25,932 nt of DNA from CAZPLZ01 sp964587525 (GCA_964587525.1 CAZPLZ010000020.1:1-25932); one strand, 5' to 3'; shown: positions 18,201 to 25,421, counted from the first letter of the stretch. Translations and numbers: made by a program. Notes: a model not told the origin generated them from the sequence alone.

Positions 18201-18733
18201 TCGCCAAGGGTAAGATCTTCTTCCTTGCGGTAAATCGGCGCAGCCCGTTCAATCTGGATGTCGTCGAACGCCACGGAGCCCGTCATGTGCCACTGCCCGA
18301 ACCGTAGCCAGTTGTTGCCGTCATCGAGGGCGACGGGGACAGTGAATATAGACGTGTAGCTTTGCCACTCAGCCGGGATGCCGCCCAGGTCACGGTTGCA
18401 GAATACCGGCCCGGTGACCGGGGTCCCACCAGAGCCGTCCAGTTTGCGGGCCCGGAACCGGAGCTGATACACGGCGGAAGGTTCAAACGCGATCTGGTCC
18501 GATCGCCAGTAGCTGTTGTCCTCGCCAGAGCCGGTGACCGCGATCGCACGCTTGCCTGCGGCTGCGCCTTTCTTCAGCCAGTGTCCTGTGCCGCCCTCCA
18601 ATGTCCAGCCGGCCGGAGTCCTGCGGCCCACTTCAAATGAGGGGTTGGGAACCTGAAGGGCAGAGCCGGTCGCGGGCATGATCACGAAAAGACAGGCCGG
18701 CAGGCTGCCGAGAACGCGCTTGATAAGGAGCAA
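15209..18733 (-). CDS. Secreted DUF4091 glycoside-hydrolase-like protein with carbohydrate-binding modules
   Basis: This 1174-residue protein has a signal peptide (to about residue 25), then an N-terminal galactose-binding-like module (about 26-165; VPNPSFEVG...AFDDIQIE). A beta-rich region follows (NGQEQMQ, RAARNETEAAQLVI, FWVRVHVPRNAKAGIYLGTLTL). The DUF4091 barrel begins near 620 (FELPDRMSCVTAFGFSPGNV). A second carbohydrate-binding-like module (about 675-825; GKSSLFVEDAS...VWYDEVSLTDA) interrupts the barrel. A candidate catalytic acid is in VYWFDEPDPKDY near residue 914, and the family signature RDGIEDYEYL is near 1103. Such proteins are presumed to act on polysaccharides outside the cytoplasm. 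The start is a TTG at 18733, 22 bp after the upstream PDZ gene, so it is the last gene of that operon. Confidence 0.88.
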   Translation of the reverse strand: MLLIKRVLGSLPACLFVIMPATGSALQVPNPSFEVGRRTPAGWTLEGGTGHWLKKGAAAGKRAIAVTGSGEDNSYWRSDQIAFEPSAVYQLRFRARKLDGSGGTPVTGPVFCNRDLGGIPAEWQSYTSIFTVPVALDDGNNWLRFGQWHMTGSVAFDDIQIERAAPIYRKEEDLTLGEGETVSGQQYEFLAPFGSISRNHSRPLASHRCGFNTHRWVFGAGSEVVYRHRVGSRRQTAATVGVTVNYYVNGELVVEASKRGRKWTELGIINRQAGGSFPLPASLLPAKEIWIRLRARSRQALGPDSDPGSFQVNMYHYQATLEGPPVEVQGATRFVTVTKEDPRLKVAIQSLGEGLPGERNVIVTSVTNLTKQPITARPVAAVTLNGQEQMQVSTSVVLKPGAQQVRIPYQVSGSGQYDLRLSFGGDITYQAQTSFRVAELYNASYGNRLPASSDAVALWWTSSGWKISQTRPPPGPEAATHAMVIRAARNETEAAQLVIRPAQALREFTIKPGILKGPQDSRIRAREIDVLRVRYVNVTKPTDATSVAAPWPDPLPPLTKPLDLSAGDNQPFWVRVHVPRNAKAGIYLGTLTLRAHQYRAEVPISVEVFDFELPDRMSCVTAFGFSPGNVWRYQKITDPAQRRKVLDKYLTSLGAHHISPYDPVPLDPFQINWPQAGEWSGGMRDREEKHAGKSSLFVEDASSSSQPSAHYSPIISIPARGLNLKFWYKTKIAGQQFIVALNHFDRQENWMTGRNNNFLIEGDGTWRPFDQTVTDFPEGAKSVRLTLYASVWADDGTPTGAVWYDEVSLTDAGTGKELLKGGGFEPLPPKSLKPEIDWTAWDKAMEIVYDRYHFNSFALPIPGMGGGTFHARYEPSLLGYREHTPEYQTAFRACVGAMQEHLRRKGWLKDAFVYWFDEPDPKDYEFVMNGFKKLKEAGPGIQRMLTEQPESELVGGPNLWCPVTPEYNHVKAEERRQAGEKFWWYVCTWPTAPYTGLFIDHPATELRVWLWQTWKRKIDGILIWQTNYWTSNAAYPDPDHPQNPYEDPMGWTSGYSTPAGTKSPWGNGDGRFIYPPEAAASGRQAETVLDGPVDSIRLEMLRDGIEDYEYLAILRRLLNQHGSKLAKDKRKDYAALLEVPEDITKSLTSFTKDPTPIESRRRAIAQAIEELAEI

Positions 18734-18755
18734 GGGGTGTCCGGGAGGAGGCCTG

Positions 18756-20039
18756 TTATTTTAGATGTTGCAAGAGATCAAGACGCCGGTCACCGCGCAG
18801 CACGGTCAGCTTGAGCTGGTCGCCCACTTGGTGTTCGAGCCGGACATACGCCGCGAGTTGCCGCGGGATCAGGCGGTCACGGCTGCCATCCACCTCGAGG
18901 ATGACATCGCCTTCCTTGAGCCCTGCCTCGTGGGCGGTGCTCCAATCCGGGATCCATTTGACGCGCAGGGCCAGCTCGTCAAGAGCCACTCCCAGTTCGC
19001 GTTTCCGATCCTCGCTGATTTCGGGCGCCCAGAATCCTTCTTTGGGACGCAAGCTGTACATGGAGGACCGCCAGGAGATATCGGACCGCTTCCAGGCTCC
19101 ATGCAGGGCCAGGACCGCTTCAACGGTATGGCCGTTGCGCACCGCCACAACGGGGATCCGCGCCTTCGCCGGGGCATGATGCAGCACCCATTGGATGTCC
19201 GCCTGGGACAGCAGCGGCTGCCCGTCGAGGGAAATCAGTTCGTCCCCGGCCTTAAGCCCAGCGCGGTCAGCAAAGGAGCCCGGCATGACTTTCCAGATCT
19301 GGGTTCCCGCATCCACATCTATGACCATCCCGACATTGTCCGGCAGGGGATAGACCCAGATGGATTTCAGGTCGAAGGACCCTTCGTCATAGGCGGTGTT
19401 GCGCATGGCGTCATAGACCATGTGGCAGTGGATGCAGGTTTCCGGGGTCGTGGGTTTATTCCGCCTGTCCTGAAGCGGCGGGATGTCTTCGGGCCGGCGC
19501 CAGCGTCCCGGCTTGCCCTGCTTGCCTTGCAGCGCATCCCTGCTGGCGGGATATTCCCGGTGTAGTTCCAACGCGCCACGCATCGCGCGCTTGAGCGACG
19601 CCATGGAATTGTAGGCCATGGGGTTGTGCGGTGCGCGGGTGCCGTACCGGCCATACACGGTGCCGTCCGCGTTCATGAAGACAGCGGCCCAGGACATGTC
19701 GTAGTCGAACTGGAAGATGTCCAGATCCACACCTTTCATTTGGATGAGGCGCACACACACAAACTGGGCAAGGAGGTCCTTGATCTCCTTGGGGTTTTTC
19801 TTCACGCGGGCGTCGAACACCTTGCAGGCATCGCATGGCACGCAGCGGAACGTGACCAAGAGGGGCTTGCCGCTCTTCCGGCTCAGCCGCTTGGCGAGTT
19901 CCAGGTCGTCGTAGATCCAGTTGGCACTTACATCCAGGTCATCGAGCGATTCTCGCAGCGTTGGCGGATTACGACTGGCTGCGCTCACGGCCGCGATCAA
20001 GCAGGCGAGGACGGCCGTGGGGAGGTAGCCAGCGTTCAG
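18756..20039 (-). CDS. Thioredoxin-like/CxxCH/double-PDZ envelope protein
   Basis: The frame encodes a hydrophobic export segment (AGYLPTAVLACLIAAVSA), a thioredoxin-like domain with three close cysteines (FRCVPCDACKVF), a single haem-c-type CxxCH (CIHCH, codons at 19422-19436), then two PDZ domains: the first around IWKVMPGSFADRAGLKAGDELISLDG, the second around STAHEAGLKEGDVILEVDG at the C-terminus. It should lie in the periplasm or on the membrane. The combination suggests a redox-active scaffold or chaperone, but I know no characterised equivalent. The start is uncertain: no ATG lies at the expected place. A CTG at 20039 overlaps the upstream TGA as CTGA; TTG 20000 is an alternative; a TTG at 20144 lies inside the upstream gene. 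It is the middle gene of a three-gene operon. Confidence 0.8.
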   Translation of the reverse strand: MNAGYLPTAVLACLIAAVSAASRNPPTLRESLDDLDVSANWIYDDLELAKRLSRKSGKPLLVTFRCVPCDACKVFDARVKKNPKEIKDLLAQFVCVRLIQMKGVDLDIFQFDYDMSWAAVFMNADGTVYGRYGTRAPHNPMAYNSMASLKRAMRGALELHREYPASRDALQGKQGKPGRWRRPEDIPPLQDRRNKPTTPETCIHCHMVYDAMRNTAYDEGSFDLKSIWVYPLPDNVGMVIDVDAGTQIWKVMPGSFADRAGLKAGDELISLDGQPLLSQADIQWVLHHAPAKARIPVVAVRNGHTVEAVLALHGAWKRSDISWRSSMYSLRPKEGFWAPEISEDRKRELGVALDELALRVKWIPDWSTAHEAGLKEGDVILEVDGSRDRLIPRQLAAYVRLEHQVGDQLKLTVLRGDRRLDLLQHLK

Positions 20040-21181
20040 AGTGTGATACCGCCAGTGGCCGCGACCACGACGAGGGTGGCCAGGATCACGGCGCCGAAGG
20101 CTGGAACGGTGTACCGGCTGTTCACCTTCGTCCGGGGAATCCAAAGATACGATGGCGTTTTTGCTGCTCTTGGTGAAGATGAGACCATGTCGGAGGACAG
20201 GGTGGCCTGTTCACGCGGAACCGACACGTGCACCTGCTCGCCGTTCCGCCACACGATCATGGAGAGGCTGGAGTTGACCGGGCCACCAAAGTTCTCACGG
20301 AATTTCGCATATGACTGGCCAGCCACCGTCTCGGCCTTCGCAGCGATGATCATATCCCACCGTTTGAGCCCGCTTCTCCAGGCAGAAGAGCCTTTGCCCA
20401 CCGCCGTCACGGCGGGGAAGTAATGCGTTCCGTCGTTGGTGAAGATCTCCATTTCCAGGCCAGAGATGCTGGCGGGGCTGGTCAGCAGCTCCGGTGTGGA
20501 GGCTAGCGGGAACTGGTGGATCACTGCCCACAGGACCAACTGGCTATTGATGCGGAGATCAGGTGTCCGGGAAATTCCCGCCCCGGCGCCGGCCCAGACT
20601 TCCGTGAATGTTGTGGGGTCAATCACGCTGATGGTCAGCGTGGTAAAGGTGTAGCCGTTTGCCTTAGGAGCCGGCGGGGAGCCGGGCCGGGGTGGGTACT
20701 CAGGCAGCGGTTCGAGGGACGAGAACGAAAGATTATTCAGTGTTCCCCAGCCGTAGGCCGCGGAATCGTCATTCAACAGGCTGGCGACCGCCTGCGGTTG
20801 TGGGATCATGCCGCCAGGGGTCAGGTCCGGCGGCAGCAGTGTGCGCGGCGGCTTCTTCAATCCGCCGGTGGTCGAGGCGTCCAGCGTGACGAGGAGATCA
20901 GGGGTCTCGTTGAGGTGAACGTATTGATATCCACGGCTCTCCATCGCGTTGCGGAGCATGAAGAGCATCGGTTTTTTGAGCGAGGCATCCTGCAAGCTGG
21001 CTTGCGGGTTAACCTTCGATAACGGAAAGACCGAAAAGGTAGCGTATGCGGACGGCTTCAGGGATGGATCCCGGTGTGATTGAACCGCCGGGGTGGATTC
21101 CAGCGCGACCGGGGTGAGGCTGTGGGTGGTGGCGCATCCGGCGAGGAGCAGGAGAGCGAGGACCGCAGCCACTTGAGTCAC
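20036..21181 (-). CDS. PDZ-domain lipoprotein with DUF4136-like region
   Basis: I chose GTG 21181, which gives MTQVAAVLALLLLAGC, a compact lipoprotein signal with the lipobox LAGC and acylated Cys16. CATAAT (21193-21188) ends 6 nt upstream. A TTG at 21217 would lengthen the signal atypically. The mature part has a DUF4136-like region (DPSLKPSAYATFSVFP, AMESRGYQYVHLNETPDLLV), a proline-rich linker, a beta-rich segment, and a PDZ-like domain (AVTAVGKGSSAWRSGLKRWDMIIAA). It ends in a hydrophobic C-terminal helix (FGAVILATLVVVAATGG). An outer- or inner-membrane anchored scaffold is likely. It is first in the operon with the thioredoxin/PDZ protein and DUF4091 protein, and divergent from the second aldo/keto reductase. 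Confidence 0.8.
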   Translation of the reverse strand: MTQVAAVLALLLLAGCATTHSLTPVALESTPAVQSHRDPSLKPSAYATFSVFPLSKVNPQASLQDASLKKPMLFMLRNAMESRGYQYVHLNETPDLLVTLDASTTGGLKKPPRTLLPPDLTPGGMIPQPQAVASLLNDDSAAYGWGTLNNLSFSSLEPLPEYPPRPGSPPAPKANGYTFTTLTISVIDPTTFTEVWAGAGAGISRTPDLRINSQLVLWAVIHQFPLASTPELLTSPASISGLEMEIFTNDGTHYFPAVTAVGKGSSAWRSGLKRWDMIIAAKAETVAGQSYAKFRENFGGPVNSSLSMIVWRNGEQVHVSVPREQATLSSDMVSSSPRAAKTPSYLWIPRTKVNSRYTVPAFGAVILATLVVVAATGGITL

Positions 21182-21187
21182 GGGCAC

Positions 21188-21193
21188 ATTATG
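21188..21193 (-). promoter_or_regulatory. -10 candidate for lipoprotein operon (CATAAT)
   Basis: CATAAT (5 of 6 consensus bases) on the minus strand ends 6 nt before GTG 21181, the start that gives a clean lipoprotein signal. No Shine-Dalgarno lies between. Confidence 0.45.
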
Positions 21194-21264
21194 CGGGTTT
21201 GGGATGCGGTATGGCAACGGTGCCCCCTCGCCTATACAGTGGCTTGGGAGGCCGTCTTCTTTGT

Positions 21265-21270
21265 TATGCT
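21265..21270 (+). promoter_or_regulatory. -10 candidate for aldo/keto reductase operon (TATGCT)
   Basis: TATGCT ends 8 nt before ATG 21279. A TTGGGA at 21244-21249 is a possible -35 but with a short 15-nt spacer. A G-run just before the ATG is too close to act as a normal Shine-Dalgarno. Confidence 0.35.
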
Positions 21271-21278
21271 ATGGGGGT

Positions 21279-22250
21279 ATGGAATACACAAAACTCGGCA
21301 GGACAGGCCTGAAAGTTAGCAGACTGTGCCTGGGCACCATGAATTTTGGCCCTCTGACCAGCGAAACCGACAGCTTCGGGGTCATGGATCGCGCGTTGGA
21401 GCACGGGATCAATTTTTTTGACACCGCCAACGTGTATGGCGGGAAGAGAGGGGAAGGCGTCACCGAACAGATCGTCGGACGCTGGTTTGCCCTGAGCGGC
21501 GGCCGGCGGGAAAGAGTCGTGCTGGCCACCAAGGTCTACGGCCACATGGGCGACTGGCCGAACGAGTCCCGGCTCTCGGCGCTCAATATCCGGCGTGCCT
21601 GCGAGGCGAGCTTGCGCCGGCTCAAGACCGATTACATTGATCTCTATCAGATGCATCACGTGGACCGGGAGACGCCATGGGAGGAAGTCTGGCAGGCCAT
21701 GGAGCAGCTCCGCCGCGAGGGCAAGGTGATCTACGTCGGGAGCAGCAACTTCGCCGCCCTGCACATCGCCCAGGGCAATGAAGCGGCCAGGCGGCGTGGC
21801 ATCATGGGTCTGGTGTCTGAGCAGAGCCTCTACAACCTCACGGCTCGCATGATCGAGTTGGAGGTGATTCCAGCCTGTGAAGCCTACGGGCTGGGGATCA
21901 TTCCCTGGAGCCCGCTGGGCGGTGGGTTTCTCGGCGGCGTGCTGAAAAAACTCAAGGAGGGCCGCCGCTCATCCAAAGACATGCAGGAACGGGTTCAGAA
22001 GAACAGGGCCAAGATTGCCGCGTACGAGAAGCTCTGTGCCAAGTTGCGCGAGGAGCCCGCCCATGTGGCCCTGGCGTGGCTGCTGGCGCAAAAATCTGTC
22101 ACCGCGCCGATCATCGGGCCACGCACGAAGGTGCAGCTCGACGGGACCTTGCGCGCCCTCACGCTCAACCTCTCCGCGAAGACGTGTCGGCTCCTGGACG
22201 AGATCTTTCCGGGTCCGGGAGGCCGTGCCCCCGAAGCCTATGCTTGGTAG
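21279..22250 (+). CDS. Aldo/keto reductase (second copy)
   Basis: The ATG at 21279 gives 323 residues starting MEYTKLGRTGLKVSRLCLGTM, the normal AKR beginning. The tetrad is complete: Asp48 and Tyr53 (FFDTANVYGG), Lys85 (LATKVYG) and His126 (DLYQMHHVD). IPWSPLGGGFL and the C-terminal cofactor region TAPIIGPRTKVQLDG are standard for NADPH-binding AKRs of the potassium-channel-beta/YajO-like type. It opens a three-gene run: the PhyH ATG overlaps its end by 11 bp, and a GGT-like gene follows. Likely a carbonyl or sugar reductase or dehydrogenase of unknown substrate. Confidence 0.93.
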   Translation: MEYTKLGRTGLKVSRLCLGTMNFGPLTSETDSFGVMDRALEHGINFFDTANVYGGKRGEGVTEQIVGRWFALSGGRRERVVLATKVYGHMGDWPNESRLSALNIRRACEASLRRLKTDYIDLYQMHHVDRETPWEEVWQAMEQLRREGKVIYVGSSNFAALHIAQGNEAARRRGIMGLVSEQSLYNLTARMIELEVIPACEAYGLGIIPWSPLGGGFLGGVLKKLKEGRRSSKDMQERVQKNRAKIAAYEKLCAKLREEPAHVALAWLLAQKSVTAPIIGPRTKVQLDGTLRALTLNLSAKTCRLLDEIFPGPGGRAPEAYAW

Positions 22251-23070
22251 CCGCACCGCGCTCCCGAGCGTTTCCGAAGACTACGCGCTGACCGCTGAGC
22301 AGATCGAGCGGTACCGGAAGGACGGCCATGTTGTGCTCCGCGGGGTGGCATCTGATGAAGAAATCGCCGTGTACCGCCCCATGCTGGTCAGGGGCGTGGA
22401 GAAGTACAAGATAGAGGTGAGACCGCTTGAAGAGCGCGACACCACGTACAGCAAGGCATTCCTCCAGATCATGAACCTATGGACGAAGGATGAGGGGATC
22501 GCAGAGTTTGTTCAAGCGCGGCGGTTCGCGAAAATCGCGGCCGAGCTGATGGGCGTCTCCGGCGTCCGCCTCTACCATGACCAGGCGCTGTTCAAGGAGC
22601 CGGGGGGCGGGCACACCCCGTGGCATCAGGACCAGTTCTACTGGCCGCTGGACACGAACAACACCATCACGATGTGGATGCCGCTGGTGGATGTGTCGCC
22701 GGAGATGGGCCCCATGGGGTTCGCCTCTGGCTCACAGCGGGCGGGCTACATCGGCAAGCTGGCGATCTCGGATGAGTCGCATGAAATCTTCAAACAGTAT
22801 GTCCTGGACAAGGGCTACACGGTGGCCAGCAACGGGGCGATGAAGGCGGGGGACGTTTCTTTCCACTCCGGGTGGACCCTGCACAGTGCTCCACCGAACC
22901 AGACCAGCCGGATGCGCGAGATTATGACCATCATCTACTTCGCCGATGGAGTGCGGGTGGGCGAGGTGGACCATCCGAACCGGGAGAACGATCTCAAGAC
23001 CTGGCTCCCGGGACTGAAACCTGGCGACGTGGCCGCCAGCCCGCTGAATCCGCTGCTGTACCCGCAGTAA
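22240..23070 (+). CDS. Phytanoyl-CoA dioxygenase (PhyH) family protein, second copy
   Basis: From ATG 22240, overlapping the aldo/keto reductase stop by 11 bp, the protein has 276 residues. The N-terminus (LTAEQIERYRKDGHVVLRGV) is classic PhyH. Fe(II) ligands are His129-x-Asp131 (PWHQDQFYW) and His215 (WTLHSAPPN), with Arg224 or Arg226 for 2-oxoglutarate. The pattern GGHTPWHQDQFYWPLDTNNTI is that of PhyH proteins found widely in uncultivated bacteria. The reaction is probably hydroxylation of a small metabolite. Gene overlap implies translational coupling to the reductase, so both probably act in one pathway. A GTG at 22225 is an alternative start with GGGAGG too close to it. Confidence 0.92.
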   Translation: MLGSRTALPSVSEDYALTAEQIERYRKDGHVVLRGVASDEEIAVYRPMLVRGVEKYKIEVRPLEERDTTYSKAFLQIMNLWTKDEGIAEFVQARRFAKIAAELMGVSGVRLYHDQALFKEPGGGHTPWHQDQFYWPLDTNNTITMWMPLVDVSPEMGPMGFASGSQRAGYIGKLAISDESHEIFKQYVLDKGYTVASNGAMKAGDVSFHSGWTLHSAPPNQTSRMREIMTIIYFADGVRVGEVDHPNRENDLKTWLPGLKPGDVAASPLNPLLYPQ

Positions 23071-23099
23071 TCGGCGGCAAAGTCAGCGGGCGGGCGTGA

Positions 23100-24863
23100 A
23101 TGGCATCCTTTACCACGCGTCCGGTTATTCAAGGCACGCGGGGTGTGGTGACCGCGGGGCATTATCTCGCCACTGCAGCGGGATTCCGCATGCTGGAGCA
23201 AGGCGGCAACGCGGTGGATGCCACCGCGGCCATGGTGTTTGCCTTGTGCCTGCTGGAGCCGCATAACGACGGACTGGGTGGCGAGGTTCCCACCCTGATC
23301 TATTCCGCGAAAGAAAAAAAGGTGTACGCCTTAAGCGGGCAGGGGTGCGCCCCCGAGGAGATGACGATTCAATGGTTCCGACGGAACCAGATTGATCTGA
23401 TCCCTGGCGACGGCCTCCTGCCCGCTCAAGTCCCGGCGGTGGTGGGCACCATGGCGGAGGCGCTGGCCCGGTTTGGAACGATGACGTTCGAGCAAGTCCT
23501 ACAGCCCGCCATCGAGCTGGCCGAGGAGGGGTTCCCGATGTATCCTGCCCTGCGTGAACAGCTTCTCCTTCACGCTGAGCGGTATCAGAAGGACTACCCC
23601 TCAACCGCCAAGCTCTATCTCAGGGAGGGGCAGCCGCCTGCCGTGGGGGAGCTGTTCAGCAATGAGGAGTGGGCCGGTGTGCTCCGGCGGATGTGTGAGG
23701 CGGAGAAGCATGCAACGAGCCGCAGCCGGATCGCCGGCATCGAGGCGGCCCGCGATGAGTTTTACCAGGGCGAGACCGCAGCCCGCATCGGGGAGTTTGT
23801 GGCGGCTCACGCCGTGGTGGATGTGACCGGCAGCGCGCACAAGGGATTCATGACCCGGGGCGACCTCTCCCGCTGGCACGCGAAACTGGAGGAGCCGGTC
23901 TCGTACCGGTACCGGGGCGTGGAGGTGTACAAATGTCCGCCCTGGTGCCAGGGACCGGTGTTCCTTCAGCAGCTCGCTCTGCTGGAAGGTTTCGATCTCA
24001 AGGCCTATGGCCACAACTCATCGGAGTACCTGCACACCCTCATCGAGTGCGCGAAGCTCGCGTTCGCTGACCGGGAGGCGTACTACGGCGACCCTGATTT
24101 TGACGAGGTGCCGCTCTCGGCTCTGCTCTCCAGGGATTACAATGCCGCACGCCGCGGCCTCGTCAGCGCCGAATCCTCCCGGGAGCTGCGGCCAGGAGAC
24201 GTGCGAGGGGGGAAAGGCTCCACGCCGGTGCACGACCTTGTGGACGTGAAGGCGGACAACGCGTACACCCGGCTGCACGCTCACGATACCACGCACTGCG
24301 ACGCCATCGACCGGTGGGGCAACATGGTTTCCGCAACACCCAGTGGCGGCTGGATCCAGTCCTCACCGGTGATTCCGGGTTTAGGATTCAGCCTGGGCAC
24401 GCGCGGGCAGATGTTTTACCTTAACCCGTTGAGACCAAACGCCCTTCAACCGGGCAAGCGGCCGCGCACGACGCTCACCCCTTCACTGGCGCTGAAGGAT
24501 GGCTGTCCACACATGGTGTTTGGCACCCCGGGTGGCGACCAGCAGGACCAGTGGACATTGCAGTTTTTCTTAAACGTGGCCGAGTTTGATATGGACCTGC
24601 AAGAAGCGATCGACGCCCCCACGGTTCATACCATGCACTTCCCCTCGTCGTTTTATCCGCGCCAGGCGCAGCTCAACGTGATGGCGGTGGAGGGGCGGAT
24701 CCCGGCTGGGGTCCGGCAGGAGCTGACGGACCGCGGGCACGAAGTTCAGGTGGACGGCGATTGGACCCACGGCCGGGTGCTGGCCATCCGGATGAATCCC
24801 AATGGCGTTATTGAGGGCGCGGCCTCGCCGCGTTTTTCTATGGCCTACGCCCTGGGGTGGTAA
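23100..24863 (+). CDS. Gamma-glutamyltransferase-like Ntn hydrolase
   Basis: The 587-residue protein matches the GGT superfamily over its whole length. Self-cleavage is expected before nucleophile Thr397 in HDTTHCDAID, giving a small subunit of 191 residues, like classic GGTs. The small subunit keeps RPRTTLTPSL and TPGGDQQDQWTLQ. There is no signal peptide, unlike periplasmic glutathione-cleaving GGTs. The substrate-binding arginine normally in a D.RE.AP motif is replaced (LSGQGCAP), as in GGT-like amidohydrolase branches such as YwrD/HpxW-type proteins. Glutathione is therefore not a safe substrate; an amide of another acid is possible. It lies 29 bp after the PhyH gene and is probably co-transcribed. 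Confidence 0.88.
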   Translation: MASFTTRPVIQGTRGVVTAGHYLATAAGFRMLEQGGNAVDATAAMVFALCLLEPHNDGLGGEVPTLIYSAKEKKVYALSGQGCAPEEMTIQWFRRNQIDLIPGDGLLPAQVPAVVGTMAEALARFGTMTFEQVLQPAIELAEEGFPMYPALREQLLLHAERYQKDYPSTAKLYLREGQPPAVGELFSNEEWAGVLRRMCEAEKHATSRSRIAGIEAARDEFYQGETAARIGEFVAAHAVVDVTGSAHKGFMTRGDLSRWHAKLEEPVSYRYRGVEVYKCPPWCQGPVFLQQLALLEGFDLKAYGHNSSEYLHTLIECAKLAFADREAYYGDPDFDEVPLSALLSRDYNAARRGLVSAESSRELRPGDVRGGKGSTPVHDLVDVKADNAYTRLHAHDTTHCDAIDRWGNMVSATPSGGWIQSSPVIPGLGFSLGTRGQMFYLNPLRPNALQPGKRPRTTLTPSLALKDGCPHMVFGTPGGDQQDQWTLQFFLNVAEFDMDLQEAIDAPTVHTMHFPSSFYPRQAQLNVMAVEGRIPAGVRQELTDRGHEVQVDGDWTHGRVLAIRMNPNGVIEGAASPRFSMAYALGW

Positions 24864-24880
24864 TGATCAACACCCTGTGT

Positions 24881-24886
24881 TACAAT
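24881..24886 (+). promoter_or_regulatory. -10 candidate for RRM gene (TACAAT)
   Basis: TACAAT lies shortly after the GGT-like stop, in a TGTGTTACAATCTC context. It would give the RRM mRNA a leader of about 160 nt. The -35 at 17-nt spacing is weak. Confidence 0.4.
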
Positions 24887-25053
24887 CTCTGCAATTCGTC
24901 GTAGCGGGGCGCTGAAAGCGCCAAGCTGGCGGATCGGAATTCAGACTGCTTCTGTAGGTGACAAAAGGCCGCAACAAAGCCCGTATAAGGCCCCGTGGCC
25001 TCTCTCCGATGAGCGTGCTCTGAGTCCAGTCAAATATTGAAGGAGGCCATACG
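24887..25053 (+). promoter_or_regulatory. Long structured 5' leader of RRM gene
   Basis: This non-coding stretch has at least two perfect short hairpins: GGCGCT-GAA-AGCGCC (24908-24922) and AGGCC-CCGT-GGCCT (24988-25001). GAGC-GT-GCTC (25011-25020) is a third inverted repeat, but its 2-nt loop is too tight for a stable hairpin without opening. An AAGGAGG Shine-Dalgarno (25040-25046) follows. No ORF or known riboswitch is recognised. Cold-shock-type or autoregulatory control is possible but unproven. Confidence 0.4.
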
Positions 25054-25344
25054 GTGGCTAAGTTGTACGTGGGCAATCTGCCCTTTGAGACGACTGAAGA
25101 AGGTTTAAAGGCGTGGTTCGACGAGGTCGTACAGCCCGACCGGGTCACGATCCTGCGCGACAAGTTCACGAATCGTTCCCGTGGCTTTGGGTTTGTCGAG
25201 ATCGACGACGAAGGCGCCGCGAGGAAAGCGATTGAGACCCTGAACGGGCGCTCGCTGGGCGGCCGGCCGGTTAAAGTGAATGAGGCCAAACCGATGGAAC
25301 CCCGTGGTTTCGGCGGTGGAGGCGGCGGGGACCGGCGCTTCTAA
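25054..25344 (+). CDS. RRM-domain RNA-binding protein with glycine-rich tail
   Basis: The GTG start has AAGGAGG 7 nt upstream. The 96-residue protein is one RNA recognition motif: RNP2 LYVGNL (4-9) and RNP1 RGFGFVEI (43-50), with the aromatic residues that stack on RNA (Tyr5, Phe45, Phe47). A short glycine-rich, arginine-containing tail (RGFGGGGGGDRRF) ends it. Bacterial proteins of this type bind single-stranded RNA and are often cold-induced or act as RNA chaperones. It appears monocistronic: it has its own leader and -10 candidate and ends at a clear terminator. Confidence 0.95.
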   Translation: MAKLYVGNLPFETTEEGLKAWFDEVVQPDRVTILRDKFTNRSRGFGFVEIDDEGAARKAIETLNGRSLGGRPVKVNEAKPMEPRGFGGGGGGDRRF

Positions 25345-25367
25345 AACACCTCACGAAGTAGGACTTG

Positions 25368-25408
25368 AACCGGAGCTACCAAGGTAAGGTGCTCCGGTTG
25401 TTTTTTTT
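25368..25408 (+). terminator. Rho-independent terminator after RRM gene
   Basis: AACCGGAGC (25368-25376) pairs perfectly with GCTCCGGTT (25391-25399), with ACC/GGT extending the stem across a bulge, followed by G and eight Ts (25401-25408). It lies 24 bp after the RRM stop codon. Confidence 0.92.
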
Positions 25409-25415
25409 GATCGAC

Positions 25416-25421
25416 TAGAAT
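25416..25421 (+). promoter_or_regulatory. -10 candidate for symporter gene (TAGAAT)
   Basis: TAGAAT ends 8 nt before GTG 25430, just after the RRM terminator. AAAGGG between them is only 2 nt from the start codon and hence a poor Shine-Dalgarno, so leaderless initiation is plausible. Confidence 0.4.

Noticed and set aside
18765..19565. 266-residue ORF antisense to the thioredoxin/PDZ gene
   Set aside because: The sense strand encodes clear PDZ domains and CxxCH; the antisense frame is a GC-rich shadow without motifs.
23125..23604. 159-residue antisense ORF within the GGT-like gene
   Set aside because: It is Arg/Pro-rich and low in information, typical of a shadow frame in GC-rich DNA.
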